From: Sphagnum compactum
Taxonomy: Eukaryota > Bryophyta > Sphagnopsida > Sphagnales
Direction: 5' to 3'
DNA: 64,000 nt
Assembly (NCBI GenBank): GCA_965153455.1
Contig: OZ234495.1
Location: forward strand, 21,262,875-21,326,874
The notes under the pieces were generated by a model. That model saw only the letters and a program-made list of their open reading frames with translations. It made no database searches and was not told the DNA's origin. This document shows, in pieces, positions 35,045 through 47,049 of the stretch. Within the stretch, counting starts at the first letter, position 1; each line of letters opens with the position of its first letter. The position numbers and the translations under genes are program-made.

Positions 35045-36400
35045 ACCAGTGTGGGCAGGGGTTTTAGCTTTCAATTTTGTGAAGTAGCTGAAGTGGCAAT
35101 CATCCAGGAGATGATTTAGCCAGATTTGGCTACAGACTAGATATGGAAGTAGAAAACAATCAGAATCCTTCTATATTCTTGACTTAGTACTGGAACTGAT
35201 CATAAAAATCTGGCAATTTGAGAACTTTTTTTGTTCGAAATCTGACAAATTGGGGCCATTTTTGAAATGCTCCGTTGGATTATATGCTCTCTATGCATAC
35301 TTCCAAATACACTAAGACAAAGCTAGGAGGTTTTTACATACACAAACTAGGGACCCAATGGGCATCGCTCCTCACCCCCCTCAAATTCCTTGTCTGTTAC
35401 AGTCTTCTGTATTGGCAATGGAGATCTACAGAATACGACAGACTCCAGCCCCTGCCCGTGAATGGGTGGTGACTGAGATTCCATTCTTTTCAGCATGTGG
35501 TCTGTTCATCGTCCTTTATTCTCCTTGCAGCCTCGTCAGGGAACACGCCTCTTTCAGCAATGACTCAGCATTTTTTTCTGTCTTTTTCGTGATGGATCAC
35601 TACTGGCAATCATCTCTTAAAGGATTCAGCACTGAGGGTGACAAGTTATTGGAAAACTCACAAAACTATAGAAAAGCTGGCAGAAAAACTTGACATCTGT
35701 GAAAGAATATCCTTCTTTTAACTTATTTGGGTGTAATTTTGCATCCGTTCGCCAGAAGAAAGGCAAGGAGCCTAGCAGCCTAGCAGCCTACATTAGCTGA
35801 CGACCAAGGCCTGACGTAACGCTGATTCTTGCTAAAAGACACGGTAAAGATTTTTCTTCCTTTGATAGACATGCAGAATCGTGGACTCCCACTCCCTGGC
35901 AGTGTTTTTTTTTCAATTTCCTGATGTAGCGAGGGGGCGAGCATCCCTAGGCAGATTTCGACTTAACTGGCGAATTTATTTCAAGAAACTCTGAAAAACT
36001 GTAGCCAGTAGGCATAAATGTGACGACACCATACCCCAAAAAACCAGTTTTCTGTCGCGTTTTGGCGAATTTTTTTCTCAAAAACAGGGAATTTGCGACA
36101 GAGATATTCCGTTTTCAGAAAACTGTGTCGCCATTTGGCGATTTTTCGCCAAAAAAAAATTCACTGCTCCCTGGGTCTCGCTCTGGAACTTGAATTCACT
36201 GACTCGTTTGCATGACATGATAGAGCCCCAGCAGCTACCGGCTTTTTTCTCGTGCAAAATTTCTCACTGTTGCGAATTCTAGGAGACCTCATGCTACACG
36301 CGCAAACAGAAACTGGACCCCACCCTCCCAAATCCCAAATATGAGAACTCTTGGAAAATCCCGCACACAACCCAATTACATAAATAAATGAGAAATATTT
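35045..36400. other. Mixed-composition region without recognised gene
   Basis: GC content is higher than in the surroundings. A plus-strand frame of 111 codons (35358-35693) has no family features I recognise. Near 36050-36153 there are nested inverted repeats: CAGTTTTCTG at 36050 pairs with CAGAAAACTG at 36116, and TTTGGCGA (36134) pairs with TCGCCAAA (36146). A triplet of CCTAGCAG lies near 35770. Confidence 0.35.
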
Positions 36401-39037
36401 AATTTGCCATCGCTGACACCAATTTCAAATTCCAGATTCATGGAAGCAGTAGCAATTGGAATTAGGAATTATTGGATTGGATTAATGGAAGCAGTTGCCT
36501 AAGTTTTTATCATGAACTGACTGACCCCTTTGTTGCAGATACATCATGTTTTCTTGAAGTGTTCAGGATAGGTAGGAGAGGTCCAAGATTTGTGCCTCAT
36601 AAGATGTACTGAATCACTCTGTATTTAGCACATGATTTAGAGCATGTGTTGAAAATGTGTGGCAATTATGTGAGGTGGTCATTTTGGCCAACCTTCTTTA
36701 GTGTGAAATTTCTTAGCACAACCAATGATCAAATTAGTGACAATGGTCAATCCAGTGACATTGCAGTGCAAGAGTTTGACACATTCTAGATCTGGGCTTT
36801 GAAAACTGCATTGGGCAGATGTTCATAATTTCTATGAACTTGGGGTTTGAATCCCCACAAGCTCCTTGCACATGGAAAAACTCATGGCACTTTTTGAGAT
36901 TTGTAAATTGTAAGAAATTTGATTACACCACAAAACCCTCATATGTACAGTGTCCTCTAGCTAGTGTTCTTGGTTACTAACAAAAGCATACTAATGTAGG
37001 TTCTATAAAAATAGATTCATCTTGGAAAGTAAGATGTGGATCTACCTGCCTTGAAATTCGTCTTGGAAATACACAAACTCCTACATTCCCTGGCTTTGTA
37101 CTTGAAAAATATGTTGTGACCAGAAAAGAGGGGAGGTTGGTTTTGCCCCCTTTGGTGCACAATGATTCTAACACTCAATCAACCTTCTCGGTACATATTC
37201 ACATCGTTGTTTCAGGTTTAGCAATAGGAGGGGGCTTGCCACACTTAAATTCTAGAGCAGACAGCAAGAGCTCAACACCTTCCCACACACTTGAAACAAT
37301 GTCCTCTTATTGAGAGAAATATGTAACTCCAGATCAGATGATGCACTTCTCATAACAAAAGACTCGTCTTTCTAGAATCTCACAACCATTCACAACCGCC
37401 AGACAGAGTCTCACAACCATAAATACTCATGTGAAGCAAGGCAAACACAATGGGCACATTGCAGCAAAAACAATTCACATCAGATGTCCTAAATCCTCAC
37501 ACTTGCAGGCATTTCCCACTATTACCACATTCACCACCTACCCTTATCCTCACAACAATCAAAACAAAACAGTTTGGGTTGTAGTGTCTCATTGCTACAC
37601 CGTGCAACAAATCAAGGTACTGAGCAACCTGCTGCCTCAAATATCATCACAACACTAGTTACACCATCAAATTTCATTCTGCTGCTAGCAATTGCACTGC
37701 CTGTCAAACTCAAAGCACTTGGAGTCCAGTTGCACACAACAATTAAATCAATATGCAACGCACAAAAATTGCAAATCAAATGCATATCCCCACTCAAGAC
37801 ACTAAAACAAAAATATTTTTGAACACAGATGCACCAATATCTGGTAGCAAGGGTATTGTTCCACTTGTTATAATTATCATGCAATCCTCATACAATGATG
37901 ATTTTAGGTATGTGTTAGGTGTAGGTTCAATTAGTAGGTTAATCAGTGAACTAGTACTAATAAACGAACTAATAACTGAACACGGAAAAATGTCAACTGA
38001 AGGATCCCTTGGCACCAGGGATAGTTGAATAATTTTGAAAAAATTTACACTTTAAACGAGTATTTTTCTCTACCATGTCTTAATTACTTAATTGAATAAT
38101 ATGCTAAATACATATATGATATATAGAAAAAATAACAATTTTATCACACGATCTTGTCATGTTGAATTGCATCCTTATCAATCCTCATAACTTCAAGTAT
38201 TAAAATTAAATTAAATTAAAATAAATAAAGGGTATCAAAATTTGATGTATATATATATATATATAAGAATTTTGGGTGATTTAAAGATGTGCATATTAAA
38301 AATTTAAGCAATAACAGGGTGAGGAAAGAAGTTTCCTTCACATAATACAAGTTCCGTGCAATGAAAAAGTTTAACACAAATAGTGTCCCCGCTTGTGACA
38401 CAACTAGGCCCTAGAAATTTAGTTGATCTTTCATGTTTCAATCTCTACATTTTCTCGCTATGCTTGTACCACTAACCCCTCTTTCTTCACCTACACATAA
38501 AACTCACACCCTTTTTTACCCAACATCAATAACATATGATTTTCTTATATAACCTTCAAACAATTTCCTCCACATTCATTAGTAGTAACCCAAAACCAAC
38601 ACCTTGAAAAATAAGGGCATGTGGAATGTAGCCACAATTGTCTTTTGCATCATGCATACAAACACCAATGAACAACACACATGCTAGTCACTTGTTTTTT
38701 TCCACCTATGTTTTGGTCCTCACTATCTTCTTGGTTTTTGTTGTCATCCTAACACTAATCTTTGCAATCTTTGGGATCTTTGTGGCACTTGACATACATA
38801 TGGCAAATGTGCCTCTTGAAGGTGTGTTGGTTTGATCTCATGTTGTTCCATAACTATTCTGTGTGGGGACTTTCAATTGAGTGTGCCTAGTTTTTGTAAC
38901 ATTGTTCCTTGTTTTTTTTTTCAAGCCCTCAACCACTTTTTTTACAAACTTGACTTTTGGGGATGGGGATTCAACAAAATCATCCTTCAATGAAAATTCC
39001 TCAAACTCATCTTCAATTTGTTGTTCTTGCTCATGAA
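36401..39037. other. Intergenic DNA, nothing assigned
   Basis: No protein family recognised in either strand; open frames do not exceed 91 codons. A TA microsatellite sits at about 38249-38265, and CTCACAACCAT is duplicated near 37378-37420. Confidence 0.4.
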
Positions 39038-39300
39038 AAAGGACTCATGTATGTGATTGTTATATAATCTAGTGTGGTAGAATCTTGAATTGATTGAAGT
39101 TGAATTTTCTACACCAAATGGGGACTTTTCATTACATACAAGTTGCAAGGTCACAATACATAAAGGATGTGTAATGAAGTCACCATATGTTGAGCTTATA
39201 ATGAACAAAATTCATTATTTCTTCATAACTCAAAAATTTGGTTATCAATTTAAAATAGGTGTTTGCAAATCATTTGGATGTCGCATGAAAGTTTTATGGT
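39038..39300. repeat. Dispersed segment, copy 2 (first copy at 11262-11530)
   Basis: Parallel to the copia-internal segment for about 260 bp in the same orientation. In this copy a plus-strand frame 39090-39437 of 115 codons is open through it (VEFSTPNGDFSLHTSCKVTI, then SPYVELIMNKIHYFF). I do not recognise the product. It ends about 310 bp before the gypsy 5' LTR. Confidence 0.65.
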
Positions 39301-39611
39301 TGAATGAGTTTCATTCAGCACCATCAAGTCTTAAGAGATGGGATGGAGGTTTTGGAGTTTTAACAAGGAGAAAGGTTGGGAGCCCTTGTCAAATATGTGC
39401 AAGAGTTTTGTGTGAAATCAACTCTTATGTTGATTAAACAAGTTTTGTGAATTTTTATGCTGATTACCGTAAATTTTTCTTTTTTTAACACTTTTGATAT
39501 TTTCAATTTCTTTTTTTTCGGCCAAAACATGTGTTGTCTTGCTTTTAAAACCAATAATACCTCCAAATTTTAAAACAACAATGGGCTCATGCATGGAAGT
39601 TTTTGCATCCA

Positions 39612-40132
39612 TGTTAGGAAAGGAAATTTCTTACTTAAAAAATTGATATGTAATAAACAAAGTGATTTGACAAGACTAGGCATTATTGTAAATCAACTTA
39701 ACCGACTACAAAGCGATTTGACAAAACAGTAATTGTGTAGACAAATTGAAATGTAGTGACATTGCGAGCAGTACAAATGACTTACCAGTGTCAAAATGTC
39801 AGGGCAATAGACGATTAGAACTGTCAATTAGACTATAAAAGGGAGAAAACAATAATGTCTAGGGGGGGGTTTTGTTGATACTTTTGCAAGGGAGGATTTT
39901 GATAGAGACGCACATTCTTGTGTATTTTTGGAGGTGGTGAATAATTAAAAATTCTTTTTTCTACAAACTGGTTTCTTCTCTCATTCTATGGTGTGATGAT
40001 AAATTGTTGTTGTCCAAGTTGTTGTATTTACATGGTATCTACTACAATGTGATAGGACAAGACCCCAACCATGATATTATATTTAATATAACAAATATAC
40101 TCACAAAATAGTGACAAAAAATATTCTTTACA
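39612..40132 (+). repeat. 5' LTR of the gypsy element, with TATA box
   Basis: Aligns over its full length with 51476-51999, roughly 85-90% identical by eye. ACTATAAAAGGGAG at 39832-39845 is a clear TATA element, followed by a G run (about 39860-39868) and TTTTGTTGATACTTTTGC shared with the other LTR. It would start genomic RNA synthesis. Confidence 0.93.
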
Positions 40133-40153
40133 TTTGGCAACCATGCTGGGGAA
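40133..40153 (+). promoter_or_regulatory. Primer binding site, tRNA-Asp type, degenerate
   Basis: TTTGGCAACCATGCTGGGGA follows the LTR directly. It fits the plant gypsy site TTGGCGCCGTTGCCGGGGA if several C/G positions have changed to T/A, the same decay seen in the coding region. Confidence 0.65.
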
Positions 40154-40186
40154 TGCAAGTTTATCATCATGAATTTTTGAGAAATT

Positions 40187-41585
40187 AATGGAAAGAGAGG
40201 AAGAAAGAGTTGAAGTAGATGAAATAGATTTAGGATTTTATTTATTTCATATACTCTTTAAGGTTTCGCCATGTGGATATGCAAAAGTAATGGGAACATA
40301 TAGAGTGAAAAAAAAGATGAAAAGATTCAAAAGATGACTTTTTTGGGGGCTGAATTAGTTATTACATATTCAAATTTTTTCACTTCTTATGAACAAGATA
40401 TTGAAAATTTTGTTATTTTCTTTGATTACCGTAACAATGTCTATCAAAGATGGTATGAAAATTGGTAGAATATGTTTGTAATTAGAGGAGAGAATGAGTG
40501 GTTAAAGGAAATTTTAACGATAGAAAAAGGTAAAGAGAGATTGCAGCAACATAATAGCTATGGATGGTCTTTTGTGGACTATTTATATACACCTAGAAAC
40601 ACACCAAAACTTGATGAATGGAATTGTTTTGTTGACAAGTTTAAGAGTATGCCAAAAAATATATATAATTAATCTTTAGAAAATTACATGAAGGTACTAA
40701 AGTCTAGTGTATACAACTTTGCACACTCATTATTGACATTGTAGAATTAACAAAATACAAAAAATGGTTGCCAATATTGGTTTGTTTGCTGACATTGGTA
40801 GAATTCAACAAAATTGCTACAACACACTACAAAATAGTATTTCAAGATAAGCATGAATATACTAAGCCCAACATCAATGCATGAGTAAAAAGATGGATGC
40901 CTTGTGATATGTTTTCGACACCTAAAGTTCCAGGGTCTGAATATACCATTAGATTGAGAGGTAATGAGGAATATCATTTCGAAAAAATTGAGAAAAGAAA
41001 TTTTTTGTCACCAAATCCTTATGAAAAATTGTGAGTGAATGTAATATTTATAATAGCTATATGGAAAATGTTGTATTGAGTCTATGACAGATGAAAAAAT
41101 AACAAGAAGAAGATAATTGATTATGAGATTAGAGACGGCAAAACCGTGAAAAAGTTAGAGAAGTGGTTATTTCATCTCATCTGATTGAGACACCAAGAAT
41201 TGAGACACCAAAATTATGGAAAGGATTGAGTGGTTATTTTAACCCACCAACTAATTATCAAGTACTTGCACCATTATGAAGTGAAGATGTGGTGACAGTA
41301 GTATAAGTTATTGTGGTAGGAATTGAAGAAGTATTACAAACCTCAAATGAAAGAACTAGACAAACTACTCAATCTAGTTCACCAAATACAGAAGATGAAG
41401 AGCGAGTACATATTGAAAACAATTCGAATTTAAGAACACCATCACCGACTATTCCAGCATTTGGAACTCTTGAATGGATTATTGAAGAAGGATGGCTAAT
41501 CCTTCCGAAAAGAAAAAAAGGCGGTAAATAAACCCCAAAAGTCAATGAAAGTAGTAACATTCGGAATATAGTTGACCATAATTTA
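40187..41585 (+). pseudogene. Gypsy leader / gag N-terminal region
   Basis: A frame starting MEREEERVEVDEIDLGFYLF at 40187 is followed, after shifts, by YSNFFTSYEQDIENFVIFF (about 40365) and the open frame 40472-40672 (WSFVDYLYTPRNTPKLDEWN). The frame 41313-41531 (SSPNTEDEERVHIEN) leads after one TAA into gag. These parts are probably a single long N-terminal extension of Gag. I know no domain here, and it may be lineage-specific. Confidence 0.5.
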
Positions 41586-42740
41586 TTGGGTTTATTTGAT
41601 CAACAAGTATTTTCAGCCAAACTGATTTATTCTCCAATTGAAGAAATAACAGTGACCACATCGACTATTACATTGACTATGTTTGTTTCACCTATCTTGG
41701 CTTTGAATGTGTTACATATCCAATTACCCAAATACCATGATAATGATGATCCGGTGTCTCACCTCCGACAAGTAACCAAAGTATGTGTTACAAATGGAGA
41801 AGATGCTCCTCATCATAAGTTGCAATATTTTCCAAATTCGTTGAAAGGAAAAGCTGCTGATTGGTTTGCTAGGTTTGAGACAACTCAACTAATAGCAACT
41901 TGGGATGAAGTATAATGAATTTTTATATCAAGATTTAGTGAAGTTTGAAGTGAAGGGCAAGTAGTTGCCATTTTACGTTATGCAAAGCAGAAGAAATATG
42001 AATTAGTAAAAGACCTATATGATAGATTTCTAAAACTATGTGCAGTAATTCCACAATGACCTGATGATATTTATCTTAAAGAAACTTTTAGAGAAGGATT
42101 GAGAACTAAAATGAAGATGACTATCATTGGTGTGCCATGAAGAACTTTAGCTGAAATGGCACAATCAGTAATAGCCATAGAAGAAGAAATGCTAGTAATA
42201 AGAAAAAATATGGCAAGATATTGTCAAGATTTTGATAGTGATGAATCTAATGAGTCGGATGATGAAAAACAAGTTAAACCAAAAAGAAAAGGAACAAAAG
42301 TTAGATTTGACACATATAAAAGAGGTGTATATTGTCAAAACTATTATAACAAAGGACATTTTACAAAGGATTGTAAGCTTTTGATAAAATTTTGTCAAAT
42401 TTGTAAAAGTGATAATCATAATATTGATCAATGTCCCAACAAGTTACTACGTGGAAGATGTCCAACCAGAGAGATTGTACTAATGCATGTGGTGCAAGTC
42501 GAAGCACATGTAATGTAAGAGAATAAATAACAGAATTATGAAATATCTAGTAACGAAAAGGGATATGGAAATCGGTCATTTAATTCAAGGCCAAATAATC
42601 AAAATTGGCAAGGCAATTGAAATAATCAACAATATTAGAATAATCAATTTAACCAATGGAGATATAACCAAGACAATGGATTTCGACAAAACAACATGAG
42701 GTGTTTTTGTTGTCATAAGGAAGGACATGTCAAAATGGAT
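41586..42740 (+). pseudogene. Gypsy gag with two zinc knuckles
   Basis: 41586-41915 holds the retrotransposon Gag domain: LPKYHDNDDPVSHLRQV, KLQYFPNSLKGKAADWFARF. The pattern continues past in-frame TGA codons at 41946 and 42138 (FSEV*SEGQ, GVP*RTLAEM). The open frame 42156-42518 carries a first, damaged knuckle (CQNYYNKGHFTKDC, second Cys replaced by Tyr) followed by CQICKSDNHNIDQC. A second knuckle at 42702-42743, CFCCHKEGHVKMDC, is complete (C-x2-C-x4-H-x4-C). Gag packages element RNA in virus-like particles. Confidence 0.88.
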
Positions 42741-43009
42741 TGTCCTATATGGAAGAAAATTCTAAAGGATGAAGCTAAGAACTCCACACCAAAAGTGGGA
42801 GTTAATGTAGCTATGGTTGATTGGGATCAACTAGTATTGGATGTATTTGTGACCATTGGGGTTAGAAAGCTAGGATGCTAGAAGAAGAACCTCAAGAAAG
42901 GGAAGTGAGTCCTACAAAAGGACGATGAACCAAATGGGAAAGAAAGAAATTGGTTCATTAGGATGTAGTCAGGGAACTACAAAGCCTTCAAGAGTTTGAA
43001 AACCAGTCG

Positions 43010-43800
43010 TTGGAGATGCGGAAGTATGTTGACTTAGAATCAAACAAGTATCAGTCAAAGGGACTAGAAGAAGAATTACTATTGGAAACGACTTATTTTG
43101 AAATCAGTTTGCCAAGTGTTATGAATAACAATGAAGACAAAATAATAAACAATGACAAACCAACAAAAGTTGGAAAATCAATTAATATAGAAGACAAGTT
43201 AACAAGACAAGTTGACATAACAAATTTTGGCATATTGACATGGCCAATGGACATGACAAGGAGTGTTAAATTGAGAATGGAAGTCGATGTGAATGGAGAT
43301 GGCCAATCGACTAAGGAAGTTGATATGATGAGAAGTTATATACCAATAGCGTATGATGATATGACAGGAGAAGGCATAACAACAAACAAAGTTGATGATA
43401 ATAGTTTGTTAGAAGGTGATGATGTATTACCTAAAATGATGATGACTTCGAAATTAGAAATCAAATTGGGACAACTTTTTAAAATTTGTCCACAACTAAT
43501 GAAGATGATGGAAAAATCTTTGATGAAGATGAAAACGAATCAAGTGACGGATGTGTGTAAAGTCAACACAATAAAGGTTAATGATTTTGATGAGGCTATA
43601 CCAGTAGTTCAAGTTCGAGTTGGCAAATTTGAAGTTAGAAATGTGTTGCTAGATAGAGGATCTAGTGTAAACATTTTTTTAGAGAGCTTAAGAAAGAAAT
43701 TCGGGTTGAGGAAACCTCAACCAGCTTCATTTGTAGTGCGCATGGTTGATCAGCAAAAGGTTTAGCCCCTGGGGTTAATTCAAAATTTGAAAATCGATCT
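43010..43800 (+). pseudogene. Gypsy protease region with mutated active site
   Basis: The 251-codon frame 43010-43765 ends in a retropepsin-like segment: VRVGKFEVRNVLLDRGSSVN, then LRKKFGLRKPQPASFVVRM. The family has D-[ST/G]-G-S-S-V-N at this place; here it reads DRG, so the catalytic triad is altered. The N-terminal two thirds (Lys/Asp-rich, several VD-T repeats) is a linker between the knuckle and protease with no known domain. Protease would cut the polyprotein. Confidence 0.8.
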
Positions 43801-44387
43801 GGCAAGTTGTGTATACAAAATTTCAGTTACTGTATTGAAGATGGAAAATGGAGTGAAGCATACTCTATGTTGCTTAGAATGCCATGGTTAAAACAAACAA
43901 AGGTTCATCATAATTGGCGTGACAATACCTTACAATCATTTCAGGAAACAAAATAGTGACACTTAGTACGATTAAACATGTGAATATTAAGTCATTTTAA
44001 TGACCCAAGAATTTGGATAATGAATTCAATTGGAAAGAAGGGCTCTCTGAACAAGAGGAGGATCAATTATACAAAACAGTATCGGAGCTATGGCTTATAG
44101 GAGAAGTAGTACCAAAAGAATTACATTTTTTACCTGAAATCGATTATGGTATGATACATACGTAGGAGAAAAATGATCATCTTCGACATTTTTAAAAACA
44201 TGAATCCGGAGAGACATTAATATTTGATGAAGTTGTAGACATAACGATTAAAGACCCAAAAATTGTTGGCTAAACTATAATAGTAGAAGAACAACTTGTA
44301 AAATTGAATTTGGGAACTCAAGTGGAACCCCAAGATGTTTTAGTCAGTGCGATTTTACCCACTACATTTTAATTACAACTGAACAAC

Positions 44388-45172
44388 TTGTTAATTGATT
44401 ATAAAGATGTCTATACATGGAGTTATAAGGAATTAAAAGGAATTCCTAAAGAGATTTGTGAACACAAAATTCAACGTATGGCAAATGCCCAACCAATTAA
44501 ACAGAAACAATATAGAATGAACCCAAATTATGCATTTAAAATGAGGGAAGATTTAGATAAATTACTTGATGCTGGATTTATCTATCCTATTGAAACTACA
44601 CAATGGTCATCTCATTTAGTTATTGTTCCTAAGAAAAATGGAAAATTGTGAATATGTGTAAATTATCACAAGTTAAAAGCTCAAACCAAGAAGGATCCAT
44701 TTTCATTACCTTTCCTAGATTTAGTTTTAGATTCAGTGGCTAGACATGAAATGTACTCTTTTATGGATGGTTATAACGACTATAACAAGTTAAAATGGCT
44801 ATAGAAGATAAGGAAAAAACAACATTCATTTTGGAATGGGTGCATATGCATCTAATGTTATGCCTTTTGGGTTATGTAATGCCCCTGTTACTTTCCCAAA
44901 AATAGTAACCAAGACATTTAAACCTTATTTAGGTAAATTCATGCAAGTATTTTTGGATGATTTTAGTGTATATGGAGATAAGAAAGATCATCTAAAACAA
45001 TTACAAAAATGCTTAAAAGAATGTAGGCTAAATGGAATTAACCTCAACCTAGAAAAATGTGTATTTTGTGTAAATTCGAAAGTATTACTTGGACACATAG
45101 TATGTCATGACGGTTTACTAGTAGATCCAAGGAAATTACAACAATTGTTGCTATGCCAATACCTACCAATCT
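44388..45172 (+). pseudogene. Gypsy reverse transcriptase
   Basis: 44388-44651 reads DYKDVYTWSYKELKGIPKE, KQKQYRMNPNY, then LLDAGFIYPI and SHLVIVPKKNGKL, stopped by a TGA where Arg is normal. Another frame continues ICVNYHKL. The frame 44836-45174 reads GAYASNVMPFGLCNAPVTF and FMQVFLDDFSVYG with the catalytic FLDD intact, then the LNLEKC and LLGHIV strands. A frame change near 44790-44836 separates the fingers from the palm. The domain order is standard for Ty3/gypsy RT. Confidence 0.92.
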
Positions 45173-45189
45173 GATAGAAATTAAACGAT

Positions 45190-45780
45190 TTTAGGAGCGA
45201 CAAGTTTTTATCGACATTATTTTCGAGATTTTTCTAATAAAACAACGCCAATGTGCAAATTATTGAAGAAAGATAAAGAATTCAAATGGATGGATGCTTC
45301 TACCAAATCATGGGAATGCATGAAGGCATCAATGACACGTTTCTTAATTTTAATTGTACCTAATTGAAAATTCGAATTCCATGTACATATCGATGTTTCA
45401 AAATTTTCTCTAGGAGTTATGTTAGGACAAAATTTGGATAACACCATTGACAAACCAATTTATTATGCCAATAGATTAATGAATAGTGTTGAAAAAAAAA
45501 ACACTACAACATAAAAAGAGGCATTGACAATGATTTATGTTGTAAAGAAATTTAGGCATTATCTACTTGGCAATAACTTTATGTTTTATGTAGATCATCA
45601 AGCATTGTTGTACTTGGTCAACAAACCAATGATAACATGCTGAATTGCTAGATGACTTTTACTTCTACAAGAATTTGATTTTAAGGTAGTTTATAAACCA
45701 AGTCGAATTCACTTTGTACCAGATCATTTATCTCAAATTGGTCATGGTGAACCGGCTATAGGAATAGAGGATCAGTTATC
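45190..45780 (+). pseudogene. Gypsy RNase H
   Basis: Begins after RT with IKRF-like and ATSFYRHYFRDF-like sequence. It then reads FHVHIDVSKFSLGVMLGQ (family: DAS at the catalytic Asp), PIYYANRLMNS, ALTMIYVVKKFRHYLLGN, FYVDHQALLYLVNKP and LLLLQEFDFKVVYKP, ending near SRIHFVPDHLSQI at about 45740. There are stops at 45365 and 45641 and several others. It degrades the RNA strand during reverse transcription. Confidence 0.88.
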
Positions 45781-45984
45781 GGATGCAGCCTTGTTTGCTA
45801 TACAAATTGATTGGTATGGACCAATATTAAAATATCTCCAAAAGGGATATTTTGATAATGACATACCAAAAGAAGAAAGGAGTTGCATTGTTATTAAGTC
45901 TAAACCTTATAGTTTATATGAAGGGAAGTTATATAAACTTGGACTGGATAATATATTATGACAATGCTTGATGTTTGAAGAAGC

Positions 45985-47030
45985 GAATTAAAGTATTAGC
46001 CGATTTCCATGAAAGACTTGTTGGAGGACATTTCGGCATTAATACTACTGTTAGAAAAATATTGGCATCTAGCTATTGGTGGCCAACATTATAATAAAGA
46101 TGTCGCCGAGATGTGTCAAAACATGTGATATATGCCAATGACTTACACCAATGTGGCGAAGCGGTAAAGGACCGCATCAACCCATTATGGCATTTGAGCC
46201 ATTTATGAAATAAGGTCTAGATTTCATGGGTCCAATTAAACTGGATGCAAAATCTATTGGAAATCAACATATTTTGGTGGCCATTGATTATACAACTAAG
46301 TGGGTAGAAGCTTAAGCATTAAAAGACAATACTGCTCAAAGCACCACTAAATTTATTTATGAAAATATTATTACCTATTTTGGATGTCCTACTCATATAG
46401 TGGGTGATCAAGGCACTCATCTTATTAATAGGACAATTGAAATATTAACTCAAGAATTTATGATCACACATCATAAATCAACTACCTACTATCCACAAGG
46501 AAACAATCAAGCTAAGTCCACAAACAAGACTTTAGGAATATTACTTGCCAAAATGGTAAATGTAAACCAAAATGACTTGGATGCCATGTTATTTACAGCT
46601 TTGTGGGCATATCAAACTGCTTACAAAGTAACAACTCAAGCAACACCATTTGAATTGGTTATGGCACTCAACCCAATATGCCAACAAAATTTATGGTACC
46701 TACTCACAAAATTTGAAATGTACCAAAAGATGACATTCATTTGGCAATCCAAGTAAGAACGGAAAAGTTAGTAAAATTAAATGAAAATCATTGGCATGCC
46801 GAAGAAAATATGAACCACATTCAATTATTATGAAAATACCAACAAGATGATAAAGACAAGATGAAAAGTTTTAAAGAAGGAGAATTGGTATTATGGATGC
46901 CTGAAGCTACAAAAATAAAAGGTAGAAAGTTTAGGTTACTGTGGAAAGGCCCTTATAAAGTGCAATTTTTTTTCAATAATAACACAATTGAATTGTCCAC
47001 CTTAAGTAATGATGGTATGGAGAAAAATTA
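45985..47030 (+). pseudogene. Gypsy integrase
   Basis: The zinc-binding head is recognisable: FHERLVGGHFGINTTVRKIL, SSYWWPTL, then TCDICQ near 46118. The core follows: [32 protein letters not shown] (first Asp), VGDQGTHLINRTIEIL (second Asp) and TTYYPQGNNQAKSTNKTL. In the last, the third catalytic residue, Glu, is Lys. The open frame 46400-46756 covers most of the core. The tail KEGELVLWMPEATK and LLWKGPYKVQ (46880-46970) is a GPY/GPF-like module. No chromodomain is seen, as usual in Athila/Tat-class elements. Confidence 0.9.
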
Positions 47031-47049
47031 ATATTAACAAATTAAAGGA

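Noticed and set aside
35358-35693. 111-codon plus-strand frame in a GC-richer region
   Set aside because: No recognisable motif, no splice or promoter support; kept only as unassigned sequence.
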